Origin: Xanthostigma xanthostigma
Taxonomy: Eukaryota; Arthropoda; Insecta; Raphidioptera; Raphidiidae
Length of the DNA stretch: 64,000 bases
NCBI GenBank assembly: GCA_963575645.1
Contig: OY754470.1
Span: forward strand, 24,658,501-24,722,500
Reading direction: 5' to 3'
Shown: one piece after another, positions 12,930 to 25,311 of the stretch
Position numbering within the stretch: the stretch's first letter is position 1
Layout: every line of letters begins with the position of its first letter
Notes under the pieces: generated by a model
Database searches by the model: none
The model's input: the letters and a program-made list of their open reading frames with translations, nothing else
What the model was told of the DNA's origin: nothing
Translations under genes and position numbers: made by a program

Positions 12930-13404
12930 AAATTGCCAGACCAGGTCAAAGCCAAATTCGGCAATAACTATCTTCCGGAAAAGTGTCCATGCTATGTTTA
13001 TTAATGTAATTCAATGATGATTTGTCCACATTTTGTTTGTGCTATTAAATCAGTAATATTACTATTACCTATCCAAAAAATGCTGTTCAGCTCTGTTATT
13101 TGTCACTTATCAATAAACAATAAATGTCTCTCGAGAGTGTTGATGCACAGCGTTCATGAAGGATATTTAGGCTATAAAAGTGGACTATTTTTGGATAAGT
13201 AAATTAGCAAGAAGTACTGAAATGCAAATAAACTGATGAATACATGCAATATTACGTCGTTTACTTTAATATTTAACACAAGGCTTTCCGCCGTGTGTTT
13301 GGATTATAAAAATACAGCGTGCCACAAAAGAACTAGATAATATTTTAAAACTGCTGTCATAATCATGCTCTGATTCATTCAAACGCTGATCAATATAGAG
13401 ATAC

Positions 13405-13880
13405 TAGCCGTTACCCGCGGCTTCGTACGCGATTGAGACGATGAATTTCCATTATTTGGCTTAGTTACTCCTTTCTCGACGTAGACTCCCTCCCTAATAA
13501 ATTTCAAAATTGATGACATTCACGTGATCAACGTCCTGATAAGCCTTGAAAATGAGACCCATGTTGATTTTTAGACTATTTGCCTCTTTTCATCCTCTGA
13601 AGAGGTTGTTTTTGAAAGAGCATGAAACCTATGTTTATGTATTTGTTGACAGGAGTAATCCTGCGCATTTTCGAATTAATACATCTATCTATGATTTCTA
13701 CATGGAAATTCTTGCATCCTTTGTGGGGTTGAATTTACAAAAATTTGTTTTTAGTGGATGCTTACGTCATAATAACCTATCTGTGTGTTAAATTTCAGCC
13801 AAATTCGTCCAGTGGTTTGAGTTGTGCGTTGATAGATCAGTCAACCAGTCAGTCACGGTTTCCTTTTATATATTTGGATG
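13405..13880 (+). mobile_element. RTE-like LINE 3' end
   Basis: Opens ACTAGCCGTTACCCGCGGCT and closes with TTCAGCCAAATTCGTCCAGT, repeated CAGTCAGTCA-type motifs and TTTTATATATTTGGAT, a layout common to degraded RTE-type 3' regions in insects. An inverted stub (GACTAGCCGTTACCTGCGGC) lies at about 17767-17791. Confidence 0.5.
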
Positions 13881-14306
13881 TGAGTAATTAAGGGCTGGTG
13901 AACACTCACCTTTTCAATGTTAAGGTGAATTCTTGGTAGCAAAAAATCCCACCTGAAAGAAAGAGAGTGAGAGATCTTAAATTATAAACGTTCGATAACT
14001 TACTGGCGTCATTAGCGTCTAAAATCTCCACCTGATATATTGCATCTCACAGCTGAGCGAATAGTTTTGCATAATCCGTTCAAAAATAGTCAGCTGTTTA
14101 TGTTTGACTGACCGGTAAATAATTGACGTTATCGTCGTTTCCACAGAAGGACTTCCTATAAAGTATAAACTACTGACATTATGGCCAAGGTTTTTGTAAC
14201 TATTGTGTTTTTATAAAGTCAAACATTGGAGCATAAATCATGAATTGCAATTATTATTGTAGGTTTTAACGTAATAATAGTGATTACGGAATATAATGGT
14301 GAGAGC

Positions 14307-15245
14307 CAGTGATGGGACATTTCGAGTGAAAATAATCGAACTATTCTTATTAAAATAACTCGAGAGGTTATTAAAATCCTTCGAATGATTATTATTCCTA
14401 TACCAGTTCCGACTTTTATAATACAGCCTCAAGTAATAAATAAATTATACTACGCTCTTTTCCTTAACTCTTTGAAACACTGCAGGCATGTGTCTCTCTC
14501 AGATTCTCATCAACTGACGTATTCAATGCATTTCATATGTGATTACTTACATTTTTTATATCTGAGTCTGTTCTTTCTCAGATCTCATAATCGAAACCAA
14601 GTACAAAATATATTCATTATAATAATTTATCGAATGAACTCAATGGATTGTTACTCGCATAGTACCTAACCACTCGAAATACTAATAATTAACTTGACCA
14701 GTATTGAATACGATTACTTTCGTCTTTTATCTGCGTCTGAACTGTGTAGGTGACTCTCTCAAGACTGAGAATCTAAACCGAGAGCAAATTCATTCGACAG
14801 TTAAAACATTCATTCATTCACATCATCGTCATACCGCATAGGTTATGCGAAAGAGTATCATTTCGAATGAATCAAATGATTAATTATTAAAATAAAAAAT
14901 AATCATAATGCGTTTAACGCCCGTTTCTCGACTTTTATTATTTTCCGTCTACCACCATTCCCGTTATTTTCTACACTTTTAAACTTCAACTCAATTAATA
15001 GCAATGGGCAAATGAAGCAATTTTTATGAAATTAAGATAAGGCAGGCAACATTTGAGCTTAGGAGTTTGACAGGTAAATCGGCCATGGCCTTGAATAAGG
15101 AACCATCTCGATATTTATCTGGAATTATTGAAGGAAATCATGGAAAACCTCAACAAGATGGCCGGTACAGGAAATACCGTTTCTCGGCGAGAGGCAGTAG
15201 GAACAATTCTATTATTAAACTCGTTCGATTATTCCCAACTCGTGT
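14307..15245. mobile_element. hAT-like remnant split by a SINE
   Basis: CAGTGATGGGAC at the left is a typical hAT end. A stretch CGAGTGAAAATAATCGAAC near the left recurs inverted near 15220-15240 (GTTCGATTATTCCCAACTCG). The SINE at 14892-15210 separates the halves, so this element is the older one. The right boundary is approximate and no clean target duplication was found. Confidence 0.45.
14892..15210 (-). mobile_element. same SINE family, 5'-truncated copy
   Basis: The body and tail match the copies at 2056 and 31363 in reverse orientation (GCGTTTAACGCCCGTTTCTC near the left edge). The tRNA head is missing. A possible duplication ATTATTAAA lies at 14883-14891 and 15211-15219. It inserted into an older hAT-like element (14307 to about 15245). 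Confidence 0.8.
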
Positions 15246-15946
15246 GAGAACGCTTCACGTATATGTAATTATCGTCTTTAGACGAGACATTATGCTGCTT
15301 GTTTTCTTGATGGATGTCAATGCGACAAACGTCTCGACCTCATCGTGCACTTGCGCATTGCATTAATACTTTTGCGTGAATCTGTGCAACGAAACAATTG
15401 AATGTAAACGTGCAAATGAGATAATTGGTTGCTATATCCTATTCGTTATCTCCATGCTGCGACACAAATTAAGATTTAAATGCTTTTGTGGAGGACGGCC
15501 GAACCGCTAATTTTCTACTATTGTGATTTGTTCTGTCAACATTAATGTTTTGTAGCAGCGGCTCTTCAACCGTGCGGTCATCTAATGCTTCAGGATTTTT
15601 TTAAAATTATATCACGCTCAAGTCTGAAAAATCAATTCCGGTTTTGAGTTTCAGGTGTTGGAAATTGCTTGAGGTCGCCGTTTCGTATGGTTGTTACGCG
15701 CGGAATGATAAAAAAATTTAAAAAAAAAACGGGTGCAGAGCTTCAGCCACGTAACTTAACGGGGTGAGGTTATAGGACCTCGTTTCATTGTAGCGTTATC
15801 TGTAAGTTTCTCTATTTCCCCGCCGTTGAATCATTTCCCCTTTAACGTTACAGAAAATTACAAACAGATACGTGGGTAAAGAAGTTTCACTTCAAAAGTT
15901 TCTAATCGTTTTAGGATCACACGTAGTGACGTAATATTAATATATA

Positions 15947-16885
15947 TGTTACCGGATAAGTCCGTTATGAAGTCATACCTAGGTTTGCCTAGGCAAAGTC
16001 CGCATTGTCGGGTCACTTTAGGCAAAGTCCGAAATTATTCGATATTTCGGACATTGCCTACACTGTGGTACGACAATCTTAGGTTTGCTAGATGTGTAGC
16101 AGGCAAACTACGAAATAAGTTGATATTCCGATTCCAGGCGACGTCACTGAATTCTCATTCTGCATTGATTTTTGTGTTTAGTTGGGTTAAGCGGCCGTTG
16201 TGTTCAGTTGGGTTTAATCTTTATTAGATTTGTGACCAACAAGACATATGCAAGTAGATATGAGTGGCGTGGGTGAAATGAAGGCGAGATTTTTGGAGAA
16301 ATTAGAGAGTATGCAGAAACCAATAAATTCTTTTTACATTCCATCGATAGAGAAGTACGAGGCATTAATATTAAAGAAGTTGAAGAAGCCAAGCAGGTTG
16401 CCAAAAAAACAGCTCTTCAATACCGGCGTCTCAAACGTTACGATGTGTTACTTGTTGGGGGCATTAAAAAGTTAATTTTGCCATTGTCTGCGAAAGTCAC
16501 TGAAGTGAAATACTTTGTCCCCAATGAAGAATTGTTTGAGGTGCTAGATAATGCTCACAAGGAATGTGGTCATGCTGGAAGAGATATTATGATTAAAGCA
16601 CTAAGCAACAAATTATTAATACAAATTAGTGTTTTTTTTTTCTATCGCAAACTGTGCTTCTTACTCGTACATAGGTATAATATTGACAGTAGGTAGGATA
16701 GTAATGCGGTAGGTTATTTTGGAGTTTGCCTGCTACATATTTGGTAAACCTAAGATTGTCTTACAACAGTGCAGGCAATGTCGGAAATATCAACTAATTT
16801 CCGACTTAGCCTAAAGTGGCCCGGCAATGCGGACTTTGCCTAGAAAAACCTAGGTATGACTGCGTAACGGGCTTTGCCGGTAACA
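15947..16885 (+). mobile_element. Ginger-like DNA transposon, internally deleted
   Basis: Ends TGTTACCGG...CCGGTAACA, flanked by TATA on both sides (15943-15946, 16886-16889). Inverted repeats are about 164 bp (15947-16110 and 16722-16885) with inner repeats of GGCAAAGTCCG. TGT...ACA ends and a 4-bp duplication fit the Ginger group of cut-and-paste elements, whose integrase is related to that of gypsy. The interior holds only the start of such an integrase, so this copy depends on a partner. Confidence 0.78.
16248..16696 (+). pseudogene. broken integrase fragment (KRBA2/Ginger-like)
   Basis: Between the long inverted ends two overlapping frames read MKARFLEKLESMQ, FYIPSIEKYEALI and LLVGGIKKLILPL, VPNEELFEVLDNAHKECGHA, GRDIMIKALSNK. 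The last piece is the N-terminal zinc-binding region (AHKECGH) of KRBA2-like integrases; the catalytic core is absent. The reading frame is interrupted and the protein is truncated, so it is a relic. Confidence 0.75.
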
Positions 16886-17185
16886 TATATTCCAAAGGTT
16901 GTGCCACGTAAATTAGTTTAGGAAGGTAACAATTGATTTGTCTCTAATTAAACAATCAATATTTATCGTGTTGTGAACTTCGATAAAAGGCATATGTTAG
17001 TCGTGGTCAGTGTATTGTTTTTTAAACATACCAGTTGCCATAAATCTTCTGCAAAAATTCACTGGACTTGACAGACAACGCACAGCCCAAACCGGTGGGT
17101 CTAGAAGCATGAAAATTTGCACAGTTGTTCCTTATATAACGTAAGTGAGCACTAGGAAGACTTTTTGATAATTCATCCTCTAAGG

Positions 17186-17604
17186 CAGGGGTGTCAGACT
17201 GGTTTTTTAAAGGGCCATTTATAACATTTAGGGTGTGTTAGCGGGCCAGATTCTAAATTAAAAGCTAAAACACATACTAAATTAAAATCTTTATTTATTT
17301 AAATAAATACTTACAATTTTCGACCAATTTTTTCAGACTATAGGTATATTGCTAAAAATTATAATTCAATAGATGACGTTTTCTTATTTATTTAGTTTAA
17401 ATCAATTTTCATATAAAGGTAAGAAAAAGGGTAAATTATTTTGAGCTTGAGGATCCAGACTCCAGACACATGAGGTCTCTTGTTTTTGATAAGTTCATTG
17501 ATGTCAGGTGTCAAAATCCTCACTGGATATATTCTGGTCGCGGGCCGTATTGAGATGGCTGGAGGGCCGGATGCGGCCTGCGGGCCGTATTTTTGACATC
17601 ACTG
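17186..17604. mobile_element. non-autonomous hAT element (CAGGGGTGTC type)
   Basis: Left end CAGGGGTGTCAGACTGG; right end TTTTTGACATCACTG. Flanked by CTCTAAGG (17178-17185) and CTCTGAGG (17605-17612), an 8-bp duplication with one mismatch. The internal GGGCCRGATGCGGCC motifs are typical of Charlie-like hAT derivatives. No coding capacity. Confidence 0.85.
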
Positions 17605-18649
17605 CTCTGAGGGGGTTAAATATTTAATCTATAAATTATAAAAAATTTCAAATGTCAGCTAATTTCAGATAATACTAAAACATTGGAGATATCCGATAAA
17701 ATAGCCCACAAATAACCATGCTTTACTACTGCAGTTGTATAAAACATTGTTTCATCTTAATCGCGTGCGGAGCCGCAGGTAACGGCTAGTCGAGTAATAA
17801 GTTGTTAATTAACAGAATTGAATAAGTCGCTAAATAGTTATGTTTCGCTATAGTGATTTATATTATAGTAGTTTTTTAGTGATTAAATGTAAATGAATGC
17901 ATAGGTATACATAAATGGTAAAATCTGTATGTAATCACCAAAACAAAATAGAAATGCAATCCTTTCACCAAACATTCGTTAACTAATTTTACAGGGATGA
18001 GCGAATACTCGGTATAGACGGGATATTGTCGAATCTATAAAAATCGTTTCGAAATATATGATTAGAACTCGTTACGTTAACAGGTTTTTCAAAAATATGT
18101 TTCTTTTTTATGTTAACTAAATGACTTTTACTCTGACAATTAATATAGAATTGAATTAAAAGTGAAGTTTAATTGGTAGAGAATAAAAGCGATACACTTC
18201 AAAAAATGTTGTTCGTCTTCAGACCAGTTTTAAACCGACTTAAAGAAAAGTAGGTTATCATTTTGACGTTTTTTGAGGTCGCCGCCAATTTAATAAAAGC
18301 ATATAAAAAAATAGCAATCAAATTGTGCCGACCTCAAAACTTTGTAATTTTTCTCTTTCTCTTTTTAGTGGATTTTTTTAAGGAGGTTCAATTTTTTATA
18401 CAAATCCTATAAACTGTAGAAACGTATTTTAATGTACGTATTTCATTTTCCCTGCAGGATAAATTAAAGCTCGCTGCATACGAGGCTGGTTTTGCCGTTA
18501 GATTCCTTGCTAGGCTTCAAGCGTGCTGTGACGCTGGGTTTCGTGGTGGTTTTTATGTGTTCGCTTCACACGTTGCGTGTATTGAACCTTGTAGGATGGG
18601 TTTGGTGCGCGCGCAGTGATAGTTCGAATTTTAACAAAAGTGGACGTTT

Positions 18650-18726
18650 AGGCCTGGTTTATATGAGAGGCGTTCAACGCGCGTTGGGCCAACGCGCGTT
18701 GAACGCCTCTCATATAAACTAGGCCT
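18650..18726. mobile_element. 77-bp palindromic insertion
   Basis: Two arms of about 37 bp (AGGCCTGGTTTATATGAGAG ... CTCATATAAACTAGGCCT) meet at GTTGGGCCAAC. The flanks (GACGTTTA|...|TATTGTC) match the uninterrupted site in the second copy at 59560-59561 if a TA was duplicated. It behaves like a tiny TA-targeting foldback element. Confidence 0.7.
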
Positions 18727-18920
18727 ATTGTCCCTGAGCAGAACACACACTACGACGCCACGTTTGTTTGTGGGCGTTTGTCCGTGTCGCCCACGTGATA
18801 AGATACTGTATTCTGATTGATTCTTGCTCAAAACAAGCAGACAAACAAGCACGAAAAATAGCCTCGGCTCTAATTTTGTGATTACGCACGCGAGCCCTCA
18901 GTGGCGTCATTTCCATCCTA

Positions 18921-19032
18921 GTAGATATAATTCGCCGGTGCTGTGTCCTGTTACCTGATAGCATTTTCCATTTTTGGAAAATTGGAAAATGCTATCAGGT
19001 ATCAGGTCACAGAACCGGCGAATTATATCTAC
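18921..19032. repeat. 112-bp imperfect palindrome
   Basis: GTAGATATAATTCGCCGGT ... ACCGGCGAATTATATCTAC with arms of about 50 bp and a short AT-rich loop at TTTTTGGAAAATT. The corresponding stretch is missing from the copy at 59318-59749, so it is a second insertion; its exact target duplication is not clear. Confidence 0.65.
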
Positions 19033-19761
19033 TCTTGTAGACAGCGCGCCAGCCAGCACATGTCCTATCAGTAATTCTAGCGGTAAAACCAGCCCCGTGT
19101 GCAGCGGCCTTAACACACTATTATGTACTGCAGTTTTATATTTATCTTTTTTTTTACTAGAAATAAAGATTATTGACATATCCCTGTACCGAGACGCCAT
19201 TGAAATATTGTACGGAGTTTTTTTTTTCTTAATTTGCATAAGGTATATAAACGTTTGCAGTTATACAATTAATTGCCAAATTATCTCATTAAATGTTACG
19301 TATGCAAAGGTAACAGTTAAATAAATAATTATTGGTTAAGATTAGCTCATTTGCATAATAAATTTAATTAAGCGCATTATTTTAATGAATCAACGATTTA
19401 CTAGACAGAATTAACTGTATACCGGATATTTCATAGTCCAGTATCAAACAAAAATGGAGCAATTATTTTTATTGTAATATAAGCTTCATTTGCGTAGATG
19501 TTAATTTTTTTAACGTCGAAGAAGACTCTATCTTAGGACTTAGACCGATCGTTGTGATAGATAGGAAGATTGTAGATTATAGACGCTAAACAGCTGAGGT
19601 CATCAACGTATGTCCGAGCATAGTGAGGCAAGAAGTACATAATGCTCCATTCTTGTCTGTAGAGCTGCCTTTGCAAATTTTAAGAAAACTAGTTATTATC
19701 GAAGGATTTATTTAATCTGATGCAGATGAATTGATAACATATAATATATGCCGAATATATG

Positions 19762-20207
19762 TAGATGACCGGTAATTGCTCGTGTTCCTATCGCGAGAAG
19801 AAACTATGACTAATTTGGAATGATTTAACCTTATCACTTTGGGGTCGGAAATGCGTCATTTTTTTATGATAATGGCATTTCTGTGAAGAATTTGTATTTT
19901 ATTTTTTTATTTATTGTAAGTTTTAATACACAACATAAACTTTAACAGTAAATGTCTTGGTTTTTAGCTTTAGAAAGGTTGGCCAATTAGTAAGCTATCA
20001 GATCATGGAAAAATTCAGGCCAAAAAGTGTGAATATTTTTTTTTTAATTTTTATTAAAAATTCGGATTTTTGTAAAAAGAAAAAGGAAGTAGATTTTCTC
20101 GAAAATGACGCATTTCCGACCCCCAAGTGATAGGAAGTTAAATCATTCCAAATTAGTCATACTTTATTCTCCCGAGATGAATACGAGCAATTACCGGCCA
20201 CCCTGTA
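19762..20207. mobile_element. MITE with about 100-bp inverted ends
   Basis: The left arm (GACCGGTAATTGCTCGTGTT ... GGGGTCGGAAATGCGTCATT) is mirrored at 20095-20207; the right end reads GGCCACCCTGTA. AT-rich loop of about 240 bp. No frame. Confidence 0.68.
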
Positions 20208-21532
20208 GAAATTAAGAAACAAATTAATATTTTAAGCGATGCACTAAGATAATATTTAAGTTCACCCAATAAAGAACCCAAGCCTTTATGCCATATAAGC
20301 ATGCAACCGATTTTTTTTTTGCTTAAATTGAGTACAATTGTTTATATTAATAGTCAAATTCGTTTTATTAGATCAGTCCGTCCATAGTAAAGTTCCTAAT
20401 TTCTCATTTTAAAAATCCATCCGATAATATTCAGCTTTCATTGTTTGCTTCTAGCCTGCACTATCATATTTGATGAAAAATTTAACGAAAAGAAGAGAAA
20501 ATTTTCCGCGATCTCAATTGTGCAAATTAAATCATACACTTGCTGATGACTTTATAAATAAACGATTACAGGTTATAAATAAGTAATTACCAGTTTTACA
20601 GAACTACCGTTAATGTCAAAAAGGCGTTTACTCAGATACATTAATTGTATTTGCTGACATAGAAGTAAAGAAAATTAATGTTAAATATTTGATAATAATT
20701 AAAAAAAACCGACACCCATGTTTACTTTGTACATACACAGTATTTTAAATGCCACTACAAAAAAAAACTCTTCGCTTTGTGGCTTTTTATAAATAGACAA
20801 AAACGTTTGTGAACGTTTTAGCAATGTCCGTATTTATAAACTATGTTTTGTGCTTGCATTTGAAAAGTCTGAATAATTTGTGTCCCATTTTCTGTGTCAG
20901 GATTGTTTTTATGAATTTGATATTTTTCTGTGTAATTCTATAAACATGGATTAATTACATATCAATTCGAAAATTAAAAGCGCATATATTCTTAGAACCG
21001 TGCAACACCACCAAGACTTTAATAATGTGTTGACGGGTACAAAAATAAAATAAAATGAATATAAAATTTAACAAAAACGTAATATAATATTTATTAACGT
21101 ATTTAAGAAAGAGTAGCACATAATAAACTTTTAGAGTAAATGTAAAATCAATTTAACAAAAAATACTGTGCACTTCTATTCTTTTTCTGAGCAGGCGTGA
21201 TGTTTATCAAATGAATGCTATCACCCTACTGCCTTAGCCGGTCCTCTTACTTACTTATGCATCCGTTTCTTTTTTGTATCACTAAGCAATACTTTGTTTT
21301 ATAAATTATTACTATTGCCGATTGTTCAATTTCCTGATAAAGATTTTATTTAACCCTGTTCGGGTCGTTACAACCGCTTTGCTACGTTTAAACGATTTGG
21401 CTGCCTCAGACGACGCTAAAATATACCCGTATGTGCCTGATATTTCTAAGGCAGCAGAGATTCCTGAAACGCTGAAACCTCGTCTTTAAATCTAGCTGCA
21501 TCTATTATAGTGATGGTCAGGAGTCGGAAGGG
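20208..21532. other. no gene recognised
   Basis: AT-rich spacer between two foldback elements; no supported frame, tRNA or repeat pair. Confidence 0.5.
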
Positions 21533-22012
21533 GTTTCTAGAAACCTCCCTCCGTTTTCGAGGTCGCTGAACACGATGGTGAGGGTTCCACATTTTTTTTT
21601 CTTCGGCAACCTCTTCAAATTGCTCCTCGGATTTCCGTCCCTCGGGAAGAAAATTAAAAAAATTTTGAACAGCAATTTTGTAGGAATATTAATTATCTAT
21701 AAAAACTTTTTCTTGTTTTTTTTTTGTAAATGTGAAATTTTAAGAATTACAGGCCTTCATTTATGGAAATTTTACGTAAAATTTCCATAAATGATCATCA
21801 TCTTTGAAGGCCTGTAATTCTTAAAGTATCACATTTACAGAAAAAGAAGAAAGACATTTTTTAGAGAATTATAATTTTCGTACAAAATTTTTGTGTTCAA
21901 ATTTTTTTCCAAGGAGTAGAATTAATCAGGGAGGCAATTTGAAGGGGTTGCCGAGAAAAATAAATGTGAGTCCCTCACTATCGTGATTTCGAAAACGGGG
22001 GAGATTTCTAGA
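21533..22012. mobile_element. foldback element
   Basis: Arms of roughly 200-240 bp, outer part TTCTAGAAACCTCCCTCCGT / (inverted) TCTAGAAATCTCCCCCGTTT, inner part centred near 21785 (GGAAATTTTACGTAAAATTTCC). Nearly the whole element is self-complementary. The 71-codon frame inside is a by-product. Confidence 0.65.
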
Positions 22013-22602
22013 TTGGCGCTCTGGTAAAAAAAAACGCAAAAACCCCAAGAAATCTCGACTATTAAGCTATAATACTGCAAGAGAGTAAGTCAGTTAACAG
22101 AAGGGGATCGATATATTTAACGATCACAATTATTAGTAGTACAAATATCCGGGCGGGCCTAGCAAATGTGTTTCAAAATATTTGCAAAGTGCGCATGTCG
22201 CGGCAGTTCGAAATGGCTGTTTATTAAGCTTAGGTACACGATATTTGGCACACATCGCCAAAAATCAGTTTCCGAAACCTATTTGTGTATACTTATGGAA
22301 ATTGTTACGGATATAAGTGTACAATAAAATCTCTTTCCGGACTGTCAATTTTCCTAACCTTTTAGATTTGGCAACTTGTACATAGTGGCGGATTTAGACC
22401 TAACACGACACAATTTGAGAGACGGCAAAATTTGGAAGGCGACTAAAATTTGAAAGATGAACAAATTTAAATGGAAAAAAATTCTAAACTGAATGGGTTT
22501 TCTGTCGATTGCTTTCTCTCTTATTCTTACGACTTCAGAAATGTTAATATTTCAAGACTAGCATTACTGTCAGTATACAGTAGTATTGATCCAATAGAAT
22601 GT

Positions 22603-22860
22603 AAGATGAAGGAAGGTTTTGGTTGAGGATCATAAAATAAGCTTTTCCAATGTTTCGCTAGTGGCCAACGTTTCGAAAAATTTATTTTCATCTTGAGCAT
22701 GGGTCTTTGTACATTAAAATTGTAAGATACACTATGTTCTAAATTATAAACATATATACATGTTCATAGGCCCTGAAGATGAAAATAAATTTTTCGAAAC
22801 ATTGTCCACTAGCGAAACATTGGTAAAGCTTATTTTATGATCCTCAACATCCTTCATCTT
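22603..22860. mobile_element. foldback element with ribozyme-like motif in each arm
   Basis: Ends AAGATGAAGGA...TTGAGGATCATAAAATAAGC, mirrored on the right. Each arm carries a CTGAAGATG / TTTTTCGAAAC block (minus 22669-22695, plus 22773-22801) followed by CACTAGCGAAACAT. About 258 bp. Confidence 0.65.
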
Positions 22861-22984
22861 ATCATTACTGTGTTAGTAAAAAGTATGCAATTACTAAAAT
22901 GAAAAATATTAAACAAAAAGTAACTGTTTAGAATATAAATGAAAAAAAGTCAAAACAGGTCCGCCATAGGGATAGTTTTTCGTC

Positions 22985-23300
22985 CAAAAGGATGGAAACT
23001 TTATATACCTTAATATACAGGGTGTTTTTTTGAAAAAAATTGGACGTTTTTCTTTAAAAAACAACGGGTTGAATAAAAATAAAGTTCGAACGAAAGTTGT
23101 TGGGTTTCGAGGGGGAAACCGTTTGGACACAATAACCACCACCTCACCCCTTAACTGGGGAAGGGGGTTACTTTTGTTTTTTTTTAATGATAACCCAAAT
23201 TTTTTATCATCGATTTTTTTTGTATATGAAAACTGACTCCCTTGCCCGTCAGACATTCTTTGATTGATCACAGTATACCTTTTATACTCGAGAATCACAG
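22985..23300. repeat. probable repeat remnant, unclassified
   Basis: TACAGGGTGTTTTTTTGAA opens the stretch, a sequence that often starts insect repeats. Long open frames on both strands cover the same bases and are low-complexity, so I do not call a gene. Confidence 0.3.
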
Positions 23301-23987
23301 AAAAATTCTTCTTCTTTTTAAAAGTCTTCTTCTTGGTGGACAACATATTATATTGCTAGACTATGACAAAAGGGTAGTGAGCAGGGAGCGAAAATTGCGA
23401 AATGACCTCGGGCGAAGCTGCTTGTAAATCCTTTAAAAGTAAAACAAAGCACAACCGACGAATTCCTTAGTTTCGTGCAGACAACATAATATTATGCCGT
23501 CATACTTTTTGATTATTGATTAATCATGCAGACAATATGATGAATGTTATGGCTGCGATATTGTGACTGGTTAAAGTGGCTGATAAACTTGTATTGTGCA
23601 CATAAAACGATATGATATCAAATAGGAATATTAAATTAAAATATTATACAGAAGACAGGAAACAGTAAATGTAATGAAACGATGTGTGTGTGTAATGTTA
23701 CAGCGTTGCCAACAAGTTGCACATTGCTGAGATGCATGTGGCACTCCTCTTGGCATAATGTGATTCGTGTAATTTACACCGTGATTCAAAAAGCGATACG
23801 GTTTTGTCGTTATTTGCGTAACAAAACATATGGACATATTTTCAACATGTTAAATCCGTGTTTCGTGTGTTTGTTTGATCAATTTGCATCAAACCATATA
23901 GTATTTTACATCAGAATTGACATAACGCGTTTGTTTAAATCTAACCTAAAAAAGCTATTTTTATAGATTACTACGTCCACTGATTAT

Positions 23988-24285
23988 TAGCTGTACCCCC
24001 GGCCACGCGTTGCTGAGGCTCAGTCTGGTTTACGTGCGTTGCCGTTACGTTCAACAGATGGCGCTCCCGTTGCCTTAAAGTATTTAGTACAGCGTGTGTT
24101 GCTTTGACGCCCAACAGATGGCGCTCTATTCAACAGACGGCTCGCCCATCGCCGTCAAATATTTAGTATAGCGTGATAGAAACGCGCGTATTTGAATGCA
24201 ACGTTGTGTCAAAATTTCGAAGCAATCGTTGAAGAACTTTCGGGGATTAAAGATGTTTACATTTTTGTTTATATATAGATGTTCA
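23988..24285 (+). mobile_element. RTE-like LINE 3' end
   Basis: GCTGTACCCCCGGCCACGCG at the left; TCGTTGAAGAACTTTCGGGG and TTTGTTTATATATAGATG at the right. Inside, CAACAGATGGCGCTC occurs twice. No coding frame remains. Confidence 0.5.
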
Positions 24286-24884
24286 CACATTCACAAATTT
24301 GATGTTTGCAAACAAGCATGAGAATTTTATTTTCACTTTAATTCTGTCGGTTAATACTTAATAATAGAGTTGAAGTGTCCGAAACTCATCGTGTCAAGGT
24401 ATTTGATGAAATGTGCATTGTTGATTATTATTACATACGAGATGTTTGTGATGAAATACAATAAATCTTTCCTTTTTTATATCAGTAGTCTTTATCCGCG
24501 GCTTCTTTTGCGTTAATGTTGGCTTTAATTGGAACGTTGCCTTAGCCTTGAACGTAGCTAAATGGAAGGTATCCTTTAAATTTGAGTTCCAGTTTGATAT
24601 AGTGTGTCAAGTCTCATCAAAATCAGTTCAATATTGTTGATACACGAGAATTTTATGTGTCACAACACCCTGCAAAAACTCTGAAGAGAAAGGCCTACAT
24701 TCTACAATATAAGAATTGCTTGTTGATTGATGTAATTCTTATCTGAATTTTGTTCTAAACATTTGTTAGTTTTTGGTAATTTTTAAAAATGGCCCAATTA
24801 TTCGATGCGTTAGCTAACCTAAACGTTTTCTTTTTCAAAATTGTTCAAAATCAAAAGTGTTTGTCGATTTTCTATTCGTTTAAA

Positions 24885-25130
24885 ATAGTATATTACACAT
24901 CTAGGGAAGTAAAGTAAAAAATGTCTGAGATCATATATAATTGTTGGCCGAGGCGAAGCCGAAGTCAACAAAGATGTGATCTTAGGCTTTCTTACTTTAC
25001 TTCCCGTGGTGTGTATACTATTTTTTGCTCGACGTAGGCAGGAAGAGGCAACTTCGTTTAGCGCAGCGGGACGAAAGTCGACGCTTTCTGCTCGTCGAGC
25101 AAAAAAAATATTTTAGTACACTGTTACAGT
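24885..25130. mobile_element. two adjoining palindromes
   Basis: First: GGGAAGTAAAGTAAAAAATG ... TACTTTACTTCCC, with GGCCGAGGCGAAGCCGAAGT inside. Second: TTTTTGCTCGACG ... CGTCGAGCAAAAA (about 25032-25108). An outer AATAGTATA pair also mirrors across the first. They look like one foldback family inserted in or beside another. Confidence 0.55.
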
Positions 25131-25311
25131 GGAAAGTTTAAAAATATAAAAGAAAAATGTTTTTAACCTGTAGAAAAATCATTGTTACGTTCGAATTAAA
25201 AAAAAAAAAAACGTGAAAGCTATACGTTGCTGTTTTTAGTTTTAAGCCGATATTTATAAAAAAATTGAGCCGTCGTGGGCTGCCTGTCAGATGTGAATAA
25301 AGTTTAAACGA

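Larger units (their letters stand above)
18465..19112 (+). mobile_element. short TIR element with two nested hairpins (copy 1)
   Basis: Ends GCTGCATACGAGGCTGGTTT and (inverted) GCTGCACACGGGGCTGGTTT. The body (GACGCTGGGTTTCGTGRTGG, AAAGTGGACGTTTA, CACTACGACGCCA) is shared with 59318-59749 in inverse orientation. Two palindromes inside (18650-18726, 18921-19032) are absent from the second copy. No coding capacity. I do not recognise the superfamily. Confidence 0.72.

Noticed and set aside
22909-23346. 145-codon minus-strand frame
   Set aside because: Lys/Phe-rich, lies over homopolymer tracts and a repeat that begins with TACAGGGTG; no domain, and the opposite strand is equally open.
23688-23760. 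Regular GTGTGTGT-type stretch considered as Z-DNA or CRISPR-like
   Set aside because: Too short and irregular; no spacer-repeat structure anywhere in the window.
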